64,000 nucleotides of DNA from Paenibacillus phyllosphaerae (GCF_014192105.1 NZ_JACHXK010000006.1:310001-374000); one strand, 5' to 3'. Positions 42,694 to 52,133 are shown, counted from the first letter of the stretch. The notes: generated from the letters alone by a model not told the origin. Translations and numbers: made by a program.

Positions 42694-42984
42694 TTAGGTT
42701 TGCTTGCGCAGTTTGGCATCCAAGTAGAAGGTGCCGAACGGGATAAACGCGAGCACGAATGCGAGCAATAGACGCGTCCATCTCCACTTGGCTTCGAATG
42801 CGGCATGCAGCATGGCTAGCATGTACAGACCGAACAATGCGCCATGAATGCCTCCGGTTACGGTGACGGCGCCCGGCATGTCGGCCCAATACTTAAGCGG
42901 CATAGCAATAAAAAGCAGAATAAGAAACGAAAGTCCTTCTACGAATGCAATAACTCGAAATCGGCCAACAGCTGTTTTCAACAT
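42694..42984 (-). CDS. DUF3817 membrane protein
   Basis: A 96-residue protein with three hydrophobic segments (FRVIAFVEGLSFLILLFIAM, VTVTGGIHGALFGLYMLA, LLLAFVLAFIPFGTFYLD). The FVEG and GGIHGALF motifs are typical of DUF3817 (YdzA-like) proteins of unknown role. Single gene on the minus strand with its own terminator. Confidence 0.87.
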   Translation of the reverse strand: MLKTAVGRFRVIAFVEGLSFLILLFIAMPLKYWADMPGAVTVTGGIHGALFGLYMLAMLHAAFEAKWRWTRLLLAFVLAFIPFGTFYLDAKLRKQT

Positions 42985-43059
42985 CGTGATTATGTGATCC
43001 TCCTCAATTGTCGTTCTCGATATTTACGCGCGAAGATGGCGGAGGTTCAACCAAATTCG

Positions 43060-43088
43060 TTGACATGTATGTCGAATTGGTGTATTTT
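43060..43088 (+). promoter_or_regulatory. sigma-A promoter of the proS T-box transcript
   Basis: TTGACA (43060-43065) and TATTTT (43083-43088) with 17-bp spacing. Confidence 0.75.
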
Positions 43089-43109
43089 TTAATGCAACCG
43101 ATTATGAAT

Positions 43110-43368
43110 AGCACTACCAACGTTGAACAAGGAAATAAGCTTCGCCTTCCTGCGCCCAGAGACGGAATCCATGGCTGAGAGATTCCACGCAGTGAATGAA
43201 GCATCCCGCCTTGGAAGTTGCGCAGGGAATAACTGTGTCCGGGGAACCGCCCCGTTATCAAGGACAAAGGATGGCATAACTGAAGGGTTCTTCACCTTTC
43301 ATGCCATTAAATTTGGGTGGTACCACGAGCGCACTCGTCCCTGCATAGGGATGGGTGCGCTTTTTTTC
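43110..43368 (+). ncRNA. T-box leader of proS
   Basis: The leader carries the T-box core GGGTGGTACCACG (43315-43327) and, directly after, a terminator stem from GAGCGCAC to GTGCGC with seven T (43361-43367). The 5' part folds as stem I (AAGG near 43129 with CCTT near 43210). The specifier region GCATCCCGCC (43201-43210) contains Pro codons CCC/CCG, consistent with uncharged tRNA-Pro sensing. The exact specifier frame is not certain. It fills most of the 404-bp gap 42985-43388. Confidence 0.93.
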
Positions 43369-43388
43369 ATACAAAGGGAGTGTTATCC

Positions 43389-45098
43389 GTGACCAAACAA
43401 AGTCAATTATTCGCGCCGACGCTGCGCGAAAATCCAGCCGATGCGGAGGCGATCAGCCACCAGCTGCTGATCCGGGCGGGCTACATTCGTCAATTGTCCG
43501 CCGGCGTCTATTCCTTGCTGCCGCTTGGCCGCCGGGCGTTGCGCCGATTAGAGACGATCATCCGCGAGGAAATGGAAGCGGCCGGCGCGCAGGAGGTGCT
43601 GCTCCCGGCGCTTCAGCCAGCCGAGCTGTGGCGCCAATCGGGCCGGTATAACGTATACGGACCTGAGCTGATCCGGCTGACGGATCGCAACTCGCGCGAG
43701 TTCGCCCTTGGCCCCACGCACGAGGAGGTCATTACCGCTCTGGTCGATCAGGAAATATCCGCCTACCGCAAGCTGCCTGTCATGCTGTATCAGATCCAGA
43801 CGAAGTTCAGGGATGAACGGCGTCCGCGATTCGGTCTGCTGCGGGTGAAGGAATTCCTGATGAAGGACGCCTATTCCTTCGATACGAGCTGGGAAGGGCT
43901 AGCCGTCAATTATGACGCGATGTATAAGGCGTATCACCGAATCTTCGAGCGCTGCGGCTTGCGGTTCAAAGCGGTGGAAGCCGATGCCGGCGCGATCGGC
44001 GGCGAAGGCGGCACGCATGAATTCATGGCTTTCGCGGAATCGGGCGAAGATACGATCCTCGCTTGCGATAGCTGCGGATACGGAGCGAATGTGGAGAAAG
44101 CGGAAGCTGACGCGCCTGCGGCAAGTGCCGCTGACGATCAAGTTTCGACCCATCATATGGAGAAGTTCCATACGCCTGATACCCGGACGATTCAAGATTT
44201 GCATGACAAGCTGGGTCTACGACCGGAGCAGGTGGTCAAAACATTAATTTATATGGCGGACAATCGACCTTACGCGGTCCTTGTGCGCGGCGATCATGAA
44301 GCGAACGAGACGAAGCTGAAGCATGTGCTTGATGCGGAGGAGCTGACGCTCGCGGATGCCGAGCAAGTCCGCCTTGCGACTAACGCGCCGGTTGGATTCG
44401 CCGGTCCAGTCGGTCTGAACATTCCGATCGTCGCCGATTACGCGGTTGCCGCAATGGGTGAAATGATTGTGGGAGCCAACGAACAAGACTATCATATCAG
44501 GCATGTTGCGCCAGGGCGCGATGTGCGATTTACGCAAGTTGCCGATTGCCGCAATGTGATCCATGGCGATGCATGCCCGCGCTGCAGAGCTTCACTGTCG
44601 GAACGTAGAGGGATCGAGATCGGTCACGTCTTCAAGCTCGGAACCAAATACAGCGACAGCATGCAGGCGACCTATATCGATGAGCAAGGCGAAGCGCAGC
44701 CGTTCATCATGGGCTGCTACGGAATCGGCGTGACCCGCCTGCTGGCAGCCATTGTCGAGCAGAGGTATGACGAGAACGGCATAATTTGGCCGGCTGAAGT
44801 GGCGCCGTTCCAGGTGCACGTCATCCCGGTGTCGATGCAGGATGAGACGCAGGTTGCGGTCAGCACCGAATTCGTGCAGCGCTTCCGCGGGGCAGGCTAT
44901 GATGTGCTGCTCGACGATCGAGACGAGCGATTCGGCGTGAAGTTGAAGGATGCCGATCTGATCGGGCTGCCGATACGAATCGTAGTCGGCAAAACGGCTG
45001 GCGATGGGATCGTCGAGCTGAAGCAACGTGATTCATCGGACGTAAGCAAGATGAAGCTTGAAGAGGCGATTTCTTTTGTAGCTGAGAAGCTGCGCTAA
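43389..45098 (+). CDS. proS: prolyl-tRNA synthetase, bacterial type
   Basis: A 569-residue class II synthetase that charges tRNA-Pro. Motif 1 region (YSLLPLGRRALRRLETIIREE), motif 2 with KFRDERRPRFGLLRVKEFLM, and motif 3 (GCYGIGVTRLLAAIVEQ) are present, with the editing (INS) domain between motifs 2 and 3 (about 220-400), which removes Ala-tRNA-Pro. The GTG start at 43389 has AAAGGGAG upstream. Expression is controlled by the T-box leader. The adjacent SDR gene is 29 bp downstream. Confidence 0.96.
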   Translation: MTKQSQLFAPTLRENPADAEAISHQLLIRAGYIRQLSAGVYSLLPLGRRALRRLETIIREEMEAAGAQEVLLPALQPAELWRQSGRYNVYGPELIRLTDRNSREFALGPTHEEVITALVDQEISAYRKLPVMLYQIQTKFRDERRPRFGLLRVKEFLMKDAYSFDTSWEGLAVNYDAMYKAYHRIFERCGLRFKAVEADAGAIGGEGGTHEFMAFAESGEDTILACDSCGYGANVEKAEADAPAASAADDQVSTHHMEKFHTPDTRTIQDLHDKLGLRPEQVVKTLIYMADNRPYAVLVRGDHEANETKLKHVLDAEELTLADAEQVRLATNAPVGFAGPVGLNIPIVADYAVAAMGEMIVGANEQDYHIRHVAPGRDVRFTQVADCRNVIHGDACPRCRASLSERRGIEIGHVFKLGTKYSDSMQATYIDEQGEAQPFIMGCYGIGVTRLLAAIVEQRYDENGIIWPAEVAPFQVHVIPVSMQDETQVAVSTEFVQRFRGAGYDVLLDDRDERFGVKLKDADLIGLPIRIVVGKTAGDGIVELKQRDSSDVSKMKLEEAISFVAEKLR

Positions 45099-45127
45099 TT
45101 ATTTTTCGACAACAGGAGGTTAACGGC

Positions 45128-45880
45128 ATGAATCAATTCGAAGGGCAGACGGTGTTGGTAACCGGAGCGGGAGGCGGTATCGGACGGCATGTCGCGCAGG
45201 GGTATGCTGCCCAAGGCGCGAAGGTGGTCCTTACCGATCTGCCGGGATCAAGCGGGAAAGAGATCGCGGAAGCGATTGCGCAATCCGGCGGAAGCGCACA
45301 TTTTGTACCTGCCGATCTCGGCCGGCCTGAAGAGGTCGTGCGACTGTTCGAGGAGGTGAGGTCTTGGGCAGGTACGCTGGATATTCTGATCAACAATGCC
45401 GGCTTTGGCATCTGGAAATCCCCGCTCGAGCTTGAGGTAGAGGAATGGGACAGCGTCGTGAACCTGAATTTGCGCGGCACGTTCTTATGTGCCCGCGAAG
45501 CGGCCAAGCTGATGAAAGCCGCAGGGAAGGGCAGAATCGTCAATATGGCATCCACGCGGGCGGAGATGTCGGAACCGAATAGCGAAGCCTATGCGGCGAC
45601 GAAGGGCGGTATCGTTGCGCTCACCCATGCATTGGCATTATCGCTGGGGCCGCTTGGCGTAACGGTTAATTGCATCAGCCCGGGGTGGATCGAGAACGGC
45701 GATTACGGGGCTCTGCGCGATGTCGACCATGAACAGCATCCGTCCGGGCGCGTGGGCAGACCGGATGACATTGTCCGCGCTTGTTTCTACCTTACGGATG
45801 CCGGCAATGATTTCGTCAATGGCATTAATCTGACGGTCGACGGCGGCATGACCAAGAAAATGATCTATGTCGAGGATTAA
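45128..45880 (+). CDS. short-chain dehydrogenase/reductase
   Basis: A 250-residue classical SDR: TGAGGGIGRH, NNAGFGIW, Ser in NMASTRAEMS, YAATK, and SPGWIENGDYG. AGGAGG lies eight bases before the ATG. An Asp at the end of beta2 (VVLTDLPG) suggests NAD. It follows proS and could be co-transcribed with it, but has no link in function to translation. Substrate unknown. Confidence 0.88.
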   Translation: MNQFEGQTVLVTGAGGGIGRHVAQGYAAQGAKVVLTDLPGSSGKEIAEAIAQSGGSAHFVPADLGRPEEVVRLFEEVRSWAGTLDILINNAGFGIWKSPLELEVEEWDSVVNLNLRGTFLCAREAAKLMKAAGKGRIVNMASTRAEMSEPNSEAYAATKGGIVALTHALALSLGPLGVTVNCISPGWIENGDYGALRDVDHEQHPSGRVGRPDDIVRACFYLTDAGNDFVNGINLTVDGGMTKKMIYVED

Positions 45881-45888
45881 AACAGCCA

Positions 45889-45919
45889 GGGCTTGGACGT
45901 CTGTCCAAGCCCTTATTTT
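45889..45919 (+). terminator. intrinsic terminator
   Basis: GGGCTTGGAC/GTCCAAGCCC perfect stem with a 4-nt loop, then TTATTTT. Confidence 0.93.
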
Positions 45920-45964
45920 GTCTAACCGTACTTTGTATGCTGTGATAGTAACTCGCGGGCAAGT

Positions 45965-47035
45965 CTACTTATCGATCGCTTCGGACATCGTTTTGTCCGT
46001 CAGATGCGCGTAGATTTGCGTCGTATCCGGCGAGGCGTGGCCAAGCTGCTCCTGCGTCTTGTACAGATCATTGCGCAAGTAATAATCGGTCGCGAACGAA
46101 TGGCGCAGTTTATGAACGGACAGATAGGGTTTGCCGAATCGTTTGGCGTATTTGATCACCATTTCCTGGATCGCGCGCTTCGTCATCCGGGAACCTTCCT
46201 TCTTGCCGTTGGCGATCGCTAGGAAGAGCGCCTTCTCGCGCTTAGGCGCTTTATAATGGGTATCGCGCATGGACAAATATTGCTGAATCTCCCGGGTCGC
46301 TTCCTGACGGAAGTACACCGGCGTCTTGAACGTGTCGTCGTTGTTGCCTTTGCGATAGACATAGATGAGCTTCTTCTTCAGATCGATATCATCCACGTTC
46401 ATATTGATCAGTTCCGACACGCGGATGCCGGAATTCAAGATTAGGCTGATGATGCAGGTGTCCCGGACCCGGTTATGAGTATAAGCATATAACGCCTGTT
46501 TGTTGCCCGCTACTTCGGCGGCATAGTCTTCATTAATGAAGCGAATGAATTCGTCGATCTCTTGTTCTTGGAGCAGCTTGCCTTCCAGCTTGGCAGCCGT
46601 ATCCTTCGGCTTGCTCGTGCGCTTGATCGATACCTTCGCCATGACGTTGCGCTTCAGCAGCGGGTAGAATTGATCATCCTCGGCGATCTGGCTCAAATAG
46701 TGGAACAAGGAACGGAGCGAGGACAGTTTGCGCGTAATTGTGGTACGGCTGTTCGAGTGCTCCCGGCTCGTCGCCAGGAACATCTTGAAATTGTCGATGC
46801 TGTCCATATGTAATCGTTCAAGCTCCTCCAGCTGAACATCGCGAATGGCAGGGCCTTGCGCCAAGCCTTCGGCCATTAGCCAGGAGAAGAAAATCTCGTA
46901 GTCCCGGACATACTCCAGCAGCGAGGAAGGAGAGAGATCCGGCAGCTTGTATCCGATAAATTTCTCCACGTACCAAGGCATGGACGGAGTTCTGCGATCG
47001 AGTTCCTGCCTGTCCTTGATTTTAATAATATTCAT
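45965..47035 (-). CDS. XerS-like tyrosine recombinase
   Basis: A 356-residue site-specific recombinase. The SAM-like core-binding domain is at about 15-135. The catalytic domain has the conserved Arg in NSGIRVSELI, HKLRHSFATD (His-Arg), LGHASPDTT (His) and the nucleophile Tyr in QIYAHL. Length and the N-terminal TPSMPWYVEKFIGYK form match XerS, the single recombinase that resolves chromosome dimers in streptococci. ATG 47035 is 6 bases after GAGGTGG. No dif-like site is obvious nearby. It may act beside XerC/XerD encoded elsewhere. Confidence 0.87.
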   Translation of the reverse strand: MNIIKIKDRQELDRRTPSMPWYVEKFIGYKLPDLSPSSLLEYVRDYEIFFSWLMAEGLAQGPAIRDVQLEELERLHMDSIDNFKMFLATSREHSNSRTTITRKLSSLRSLFHYLSQIAEDDQFYPLLKRNVMAKVSIKRTSKPKDTAAKLEGKLLQEQEIDEFIRFINEDYAAEVAGNKQALYAYTHNRVRDTCIISLILNSGIRVSELINMNVDDIDLKKKLIYVYRKGNNDDTFKTPVYFRQEATREIQQYLSMRDTHYKAPKREKALFLAIANGKKEGSRMTKRAIQEMVIKYAKRFGKPYLSVHKLRHSFATDYYLRNDLYKTQEQLGHASPDTTQIYAHLTDKTMSEAIDK

Positions 47036-47211
47036 CGCTGTCCACCTCAATGTTAATGCCATTAATTGCTGTTATGTATCGTTATTGTACCACTGCCGCA
47101 GCCGCCAGGAAAATAGACCCTTCCTTGTATTTACAATCTTTCGCCCGAAGCGTACAATTTAACTCCACGAAGAGGAACGCATGAGAAAACGAATGAGGAG
47201 GTGCTAGGAAA

Positions 47212-48171
47212 ATGTTGAACCCGATCAACGGTTCGCAGCTGGCAGCGCTTGTCCCTCGACTTGCGCAAGCGGTTTCAATTGAACCGATTACGAAAGGATA
47301 TTCGAATGACCGCAAATATCGCGTCACAGAGCATGACGGTGCCGCTTATGTGCTGCGCGTGTTCGATATTACGGAATATGAGCGGCGCTCGGAGGAGCTG
47401 GACTGGGTAGCGAAGGTTGTTGATCTTGGCGTCCGTTGTTCGAAGCCGGTTGCAAGCGGCGCAAGCGAGGCGCTAGGGCTTGCCTATATGATGCTGACCT
47501 ACGTAGAAGGCGAAGATGCGGAGCACGCGCTGCCGCTGCTGAACGAACGGCAGCAGTATGAGGTCGGCGTCGAGGCAGGACGCGAGCTGGCGCGCATGCA
47601 TACGATCGCAGCCCCTGGACATATCGCGACTTGGGAAGAGCGCATTGTTCGCAAATATGAGAATTATAGGCGGGCCTACGAGACATGTGGCGCCGAATTA
47701 AAGGGGTATTCCGCGGTCGATGACTTTATTTGGAAAGGAATTCCGTTCATCCGGAACCGCCCGAACGTATTCCAACACGATGATTTCCATCCCTCGAATT
47801 TGCTCGTCCGGGAGGGCCGCTACAGCGGGGTGATCGATTTTAACCGGTATGATTTCGGGGATCCGCTCCATGATCTGGTTAAGCTCGGAATGTTCGGCCG
47901 GTTCATTAGCGTGCCTTACTCGATCGGTCAGATCGACGGATTCTGCATGGACAAGGAGCCGGATGCCTTGTTCTGGCAGCTGTATGCGACTTACGTTGGA
48001 ATGGTGGCGGTGAGTTCGGTCGTATGGATTCTGAAAGTGAAGCCTGATGAGCTGGAGAGCATGCTGTGGCGGCTTGATCAAGTGATTGCGGATCATGCGG
48101 GTTTCACGAGTGCTATTCCGAGATGGTATGTGGAAGGACGCGGCTTATTTCCGTTGGCGCAATCCAATTAG
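47212..48171 (+). CDS. aminoglycoside-phosphotransferase-fold kinase
   Basis: A 319-residue protein of the APH/choline-kinase fold. The catalytic loop HDDFHPSNLL and metal loop VIDFNRYDFGDP are intact, with a nucleotide-binding region near ITKGYSNDRKYRV. Such enzymes phosphorylate small molecules including sugars, homoserine or aminoglycosides. GAGGTG precedes ATG. A resistance function is not implied by sequence. Confidence 0.85.
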   Translation: MLNPINGSQLAALVPRLAQAVSIEPITKGYSNDRKYRVTEHDGAAYVLRVFDITEYERRSEELDWVAKVVDLGVRCSKPVASGASEALGLAYMMLTYVEGEDAEHALPLLNERQQYEVGVEAGRELARMHTIAAPGHIATWEERIVRKYENYRRAYETCGAELKGYSAVDDFIWKGIPFIRNRPNVFQHDDFHPSNLLVREGRYSGVIDFNRYDFGDPLHDLVKLGMFGRFISVPYSIGQIDGFCMDKEPDALFWQLYATYVGMVAVSSVVWILKVKPDELESMLWRLDQVIADHAGFTSAIPRWYVEGRGLFPLAQSN

Positions 48172-48226
48172 AGAGGAGAAGAGAAGGCAGGTCATATCTG
48201 AATCAATGACCTGCCGGGAGCTAAAT

Positions 48227-48361
48227 TTAAGGGTTATTGCTATGCTGCTTGGTCGGCAATTTGGACGATGGCGTGCCTTTGCCTTGATGCTCCTGGTTTT
48301 TGAGTTGCTTCTCTTGCGTATCCTTCACTTTAGCGACGAATTCGCTAGTCGATTCGCTCAT
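48227..48361 (-). CDS. DUF4023 small protein
   Basis: A 44-residue hydrophilic protein (EFVAKVKDTQEKQLKNQEH, ending KLPTKQHSNNP). The EFVxKxxxTQEK and SKLPxKQH pattern is that of DUF4023, known mostly in Paenibacillus and relatives; lineage-specific and possibly spore-related, but untested. GAGAGGA precedes ATG 48361. The longer frame from 48409 lacks a site. Confidence 0.75.
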   Translation of the reverse strand: MSESTSEFVAKVKDTQEKQLKNQEHQGKGTPSSKLPTKQHSNNP

Positions 48362-48505
48362 GCTGTGTTCATCCTCTCTTAGGTTGCGAGTGTGAATGTG
48401 CGCGGACACATCAGCGGTAGGTTATCCCATTGAGGGCAAATTTATGGGCGCTGTGGATGACAATTGCTCCCTTCATAATTAATTGAAAATTCAGAATAAA
48501 AATTT

Positions 48506-48534
48506 TTGACGACTGCGTGATAGTTTGTTCATAA
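48506..48534 (+). promoter_or_regulatory. candidate promoter
   Basis: TTGACG (48506-48511) and TCATAA (48529-48534) at 17-bp spacing, 80 bp upstream of the next gene. The -10 is weak. Confidence 0.4.
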
Positions 48535-48612
48535 AAATGGGTAAACAGCATATACATAAAGAATGGCCAAGACGCACGAAAGCGAGCTTGAGCTTGAAAG
48601 GTAGGAGTGGCA

Positions 48613-49020
48613 ATGATGGTACGCAATATTTGGAACCCGACACACAACGAAATCCGGACATGGGCATATACCGGGACAAGCCTCCCGCATCCGCATTGGG
48701 CGATTACCCTGATCGATTTCAACAATTTGCCGGTCTTAATCGAACTGGCGGGGGACGAGCAGTGCTTTAATCAGTCCTTCTTCGAGAAATGCCTCTATAC
48801 GTTCACCGGACTGATCATGGAGAAGCATAATTTGCATGAGTTGGCTCGCCTTGAAACTACGCTCGAAGAATTGAGTACATACAAGCAGCCTAAAGCCATC
48901 AAGGAATGGGTGGAGTTCTCCCAAGTGATTCTTGGCAAAGAAGATATGAGCGATCCGGTCTGGGAAATGGATTGGACCGCCCGTCAAGTACGTGAATCGC
49001 TTATGGAGAGTGAAGCGTAA
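48613..49020 (+). CDS. uncharacterised 135-residue protein
   Basis: A soluble protein (MMVRNIWNPTHNEIRTWAYT to VRESLMESEA) with no signal peptide, membrane helix or recognised motif. ATG 48613 or 48616 follows AGGTAGGAG. The composition, rich in Trp, suggests a folded domain. It has a promoter candidate and its own terminator, so it is a real gene, but I cannot assign a family. Confidence 0.65.
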   Translation: MMVRNIWNPTHNEIRTWAYTGTSLPHPHWAITLIDFNNLPVLIELAGDEQCFNQSFFEKCLYTFTGLIMEKHNLHELARLETTLEELSTYKQPKAIKEWVEFSQVILGKEDMSDPVWEMDWTARQVRESLMESEA

Positions 49021-49044
49021 GTTATGCTCGCGGTACTCGAATAA

Positions 49045-49076
49045 GACCGGCAGCTTGGACAAGCTGGCCGGTTTTG
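49045..49076 (+). terminator. intrinsic terminator
   Basis: ACCGGC-AGCTTG/AAGCTG-GCCGGT stem with a TTTTG tail. Confidence 0.88.
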
Positions 49077-49221
49077 TTGCGTTATCAGGGAATAATTAGC
49101 TGTACGTATCGAAAAATAACATGAAAATACCACTAATCGACCACGTAACATGCGAGATTCGGCTATGGTAAGCTGTTCATACGTGATAGCAGACCTAATG
49201 ACGAACTAAGGAGTGTACATG

Positions 49222-52026
49222 ATGGCTAAAGCCTACCAATACCCGTTTCAAGATTCTGCGCTGCCGCTCGAAGCCCGTGTCGAGGACTTGGTTTCCCGTC
49301 TGACGCTGGAGGAGAAGGTGCAGCTAATGCCGCAATACATGGCTGCCATCGAGCGCCTGCAGATCGGACCTTATAAGCATGGCACGGAAGCCGCTCATGG
49401 AATCGCATGGCTGGGCGAAGCGACTTCATACCCGCAGCCGATCGGCCTGGCATGTACGTGGGATACGGATTTGCTTAAGCGGATCGGCTCTGCGATCGGC
49501 GACGAAGCGCGCGTATTCTATAAGCGCAATCCGGCGATTAACGGTTTGACCTTGTGGGCGCCGACGGTAGACATGGAGCGCGACCCTCGCTGGGGACGGA
49601 CGGAAGAGGCATACGGCGAAGACCCTCAGCTGACCGGCGATCTATCCGCGGCGATCGTGCAAGGGATCCAAGGCGATCATCCGTTCTATTTCAAAGCGGT
49701 CGCGACGCTGAAGCACTTCTTGGGCAACAACAATGAAGTTGATCGCGGCAGCTGTTCGGCATCGATCGATCCGCGGAATATGAAGGAATATTATTTGAAA
49801 GCCTTCGAACCCGCCTTCGTTAAGGGCGGCGCGCAGTCCATGATGACGGCCTACAACTCGATTAACGGAACGCCGGCGCTGCTGCATGAGGACGTCAACC
49901 GCGTCGTTAAGGAAGAGTGGGGCATGAACGGTTTCGTCGTCAGCGATGCCGGCGATATGATGGGTATCGTGAATGATCACAAATACTACGCGACTTATGC
50001 GGAAGCTGTAGCCGATACGATCAAGAGCGGCGTCGATTCGGTTACCGATGAGTTCGAGGCGGTCTGCAAGGCGATTCGCGAAGCGCTCGAGCAAGGCTTG
50101 CTGGCAGAAGCGGATCTCGACCGCGCGCTCAAGAACACGTTCCGCGTGCGTATTCGTCTGGGCGAATTCAACCCGGAGGAGAACCCGTACGAGGCGATCG
50201 GCGAGTCGGAGCTGATGCATGAAGAGCATAAGGCCCTATCCCGCGAAGCAGCGGCCAAGTCTGTCGTGTTGCTGAAGAACAACGGGATGCTTCCGCTTCA
50301 AGCCAACGCCTTGAACAAGGTTGCAGTCATCGGACCGCACGGGAACATGGTGTACCGCGACTGGTATTCCGGCACTTTCCCTTACAAAGTAACAGCGCTT
50401 GCCGCCATTCAAGAGAAGCTGCAGGGTAAGACGGTTGCCTTCAGCGACGGCAGCAACCATGTCTCCTTCACGACTGCAGGCGGCAAGCCGATTGTCGTAA
50501 GCGATGGGGAAGAACGCGCGGTTGTAGCCGGAGAAGGCACGCCTGAGGTGTTCCATCTGACGGACTGGGGCTGGAACGCGCATACGTTGATCTCGCAGAC
50601 GACGGGCAAATACGTCACGACTGCGAGCGATAAGGAAGTAACGGCCAATGCGGACGATATTTGGGGCTGGTTCGTCAAAGAAATCATTAACATCGCGCCT
50701 CAAGCCGGCGACGAAGTGAAACTGACGGCATGGAACAAGCACAGCATCCAGCTCGAGTCGGAGAAGCTGGCGGTGTCCGAGCAGTCCGGTGCGGAAGAAG
50801 CCTCGCCGCTTAAAGTGCAAGTGGTCAAAGACGGCCTGGCCGAAGCGATCGAAGCGGCCAAAGCGAGTGAAGTCGCGGTCGTCGTAGTCGGCAACCATCC
50901 GCTCATCAACGGCAAAGAGGAGATCGACCGTCCGGACCTTACGCTTGCCGCGTCGCAAGAGCGGTTAATCCGCGAGGTTTATGCAGCGAACCCGAACACC
51001 GTCGTTGTGGTCGTGGGCAGCTATCCGTTCGCGATCAACTGGGTGCAGGAGCATATTCCGGCGATCGTCTACGTGTCACATGCCGGTCAAGAGTTGGGCA
51101 ACGCGATTGCCGATGTGCTGTTCGGCGATGCGGCGCCTGCGGGCCGCTTGAACATGACGTGGTACAAATCGGTCGACCAGCTGGACGACTTCATGAACTA
51201 TGACATCATTAAAGGTAAGCGCACGTACCAATACTTCGACGGTGAAGCGCTGTATCCGTTCGGTCATGGCCTCACGTATGCGGATTTCCGTTACGATAAC
51301 CTGAAGCTTAGCGCATCGAAAGCAAGCGGCGATGAGCAGATCGAAGTGTCCGTCGATGTAACGAATACGAGTGCTTTTGCCGGCGAAGAAGTGGTACAGC
51401 TGTATGTACGGGCAGAAGCTTCGCGCGTTAAACGTCCGATCAAGACGTTGAAGGGCTTCGAGCGTATTCGTCTGGAAGCAGGCGCGACGCGTACCTTAAC
51501 GTTCAGCTTGCCGATCAAGGAACTTGCTTTCTGGGATGTGACCCGAGATCGTTACTGCGTCGAGTCCGGCGAGTATGCGATTATGGTAGGGCGTTCTTCC
51601 GATGATATTCAGCACACGGCGACTTTGAGCGTCGACGGCGAGACGGTACCGCCAAGAGAACTTGCGCAATGGACGCGTGCGGAGAACTTTGACGACTATG
51701 CGGGCATCCTGCTCGATGAATCCAAGGAAGGCGGAGCGTGTGTCCGCAGCAGCCAAGACGAAGCTTGGATCTTGTTTAACGACGTAAACTTTGCCGAGGC
51801 TAATCGCGTGGCAGAACTGCGTGTCGCATCCGAACAAGGCGGAAGGGTCGAGCTCCGTATTGGCGGTATTCAAGGATTAGCAACGGAAGCGCTGAACGTC
51901 CCGGCGGCTGGCGCGCAAGAATGGCAAACGGTGCAAATCAATTTGCCGGCGGCATCCGGTATCGATACGCTTGCTGTTGTCCTACAGGGCGACGTGCGGA
52001 TCAGCAGCCTTCGTCTTCAAGCTTAA
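49222..52026 (+). CDS. GH3 beta-glucosidase-like enzyme with inserted and C-terminal modules
   Basis: A 934-residue glycoside hydrolase family 3 enzyme. The N-terminal barrel has GIAWLGEATSYPQPIGLACTWD split motifs, KHFLGNNNE and the nucleophile Asp in GFVVSDAGDM near residue 240. The C-terminal GH3_C sandwich is interrupted by a beta-trefoil/fascin-like insertion (about 440-525; TTGKYVTTASD, WNKHSIQLESEKL). A fibronectin-III-like domain (about 690-790) and a CBM6-like module (about 800-930) follow. No signal peptide, so the substrate is taken up or the enzyme is exported otherwise. ATG 49222 is 8 bases after AAGGAG. Confidence 0.9.
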   Translation: MAKAYQYPFQDSALPLEARVEDLVSRLTLEEKVQLMPQYMAAIERLQIGPYKHGTEAAHGIAWLGEATSYPQPIGLACTWDTDLLKRIGSAIGDEARVFYKRNPAINGLTLWAPTVDMERDPRWGRTEEAYGEDPQLTGDLSAAIVQGIQGDHPFYFKAVATLKHFLGNNNEVDRGSCSASIDPRNMKEYYLKAFEPAFVKGGAQSMMTAYNSINGTPALLHEDVNRVVKEEWGMNGFVVSDAGDMMGIVNDHKYYATYAEAVADTIKSGVDSVTDEFEAVCKAIREALEQGLLAEADLDRALKNTFRVRIRLGEFNPEENPYEAIGESELMHEEHKALSREAAAKSVVLLKNNGMLPLQANALNKVAVIGPHGNMVYRDWYSGTFPYKVTALAAIQEKLQGKTVAFSDGSNHVSFTTAGGKPIVVSDGEERAVVAGEGTPEVFHLTDWGWNAHTLISQTTGKYVTTASDKEVTANADDIWGWFVKEIINIAPQAGDEVKLTAWNKHSIQLESEKLAVSEQSGAEEASPLKVQVVKDGLAEAIEAAKASEVAVVVVGNHPLINGKEEIDRPDLTLAASQERLIREVYAANPNTVVVVVGSYPFAINWVQEHIPAIVYVSHAGQELGNAIADVLFGDAAPAGRLNMTWYKSVDQLDDFMNYDIIKGKRTYQYFDGEALYPFGHGLTYADFRYDNLKLSASKASGDEQIEVSVDVTNTSAFAGEEVVQLYVRAEASRVKRPIKTLKGFERIRLEAGATRTLTFSLPIKELAFWDVTRDRYCVESGEYAIMVGRSSDDIQHTATLSVDGETVPPRELAQWTRAENFDDYAGILLDESKEGGACVRSSQDEAWILFNDVNFAEANRVAELRVASEQGGRVELRIGGIQGLATEALNVPAAGAQEWQTVQINLPAASGIDTLAVVLQGDVRISSLRLQA

Positions 52027-52040
52027 ACGTTCGCAATAGA

Positions 52041-52072
52041 GATAAGCCGACTGGTGATCCGGTCGGCTTATC
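52041..52072 (+). terminator. stem-loop after the GH3 gene
   Basis: A 10-bp perfect stem GATAAGCCGA (52041-52050)/TCGGCTTATC with a 12-nt inner part; no T-run follows, so termination is uncertain. Confidence 0.6.
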
Positions 52073-52124
52073 GTCGTGCAATCCAAGAATAGACGGTAAA
52101 CAGCGTTCAAGTTGCCTCTGTTTA

Positions 52125-52133
52125 TGGTATAAT
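52125..52133 (+). promoter_or_regulatory. extended -10 promoter of the ArsR gene
   Basis: TGGTATAAT (52125-52133) is an extended -10, 37 bp before the start codon. No clear -35 or palindromic operator is visible. Confidence 0.55.

Noticed and set aside
47212-48171. Aminoglycoside resistance gene
   Set aside because: The fold is shared by many small-molecule kinases, and no specific resistance-enzyme pattern was seen.
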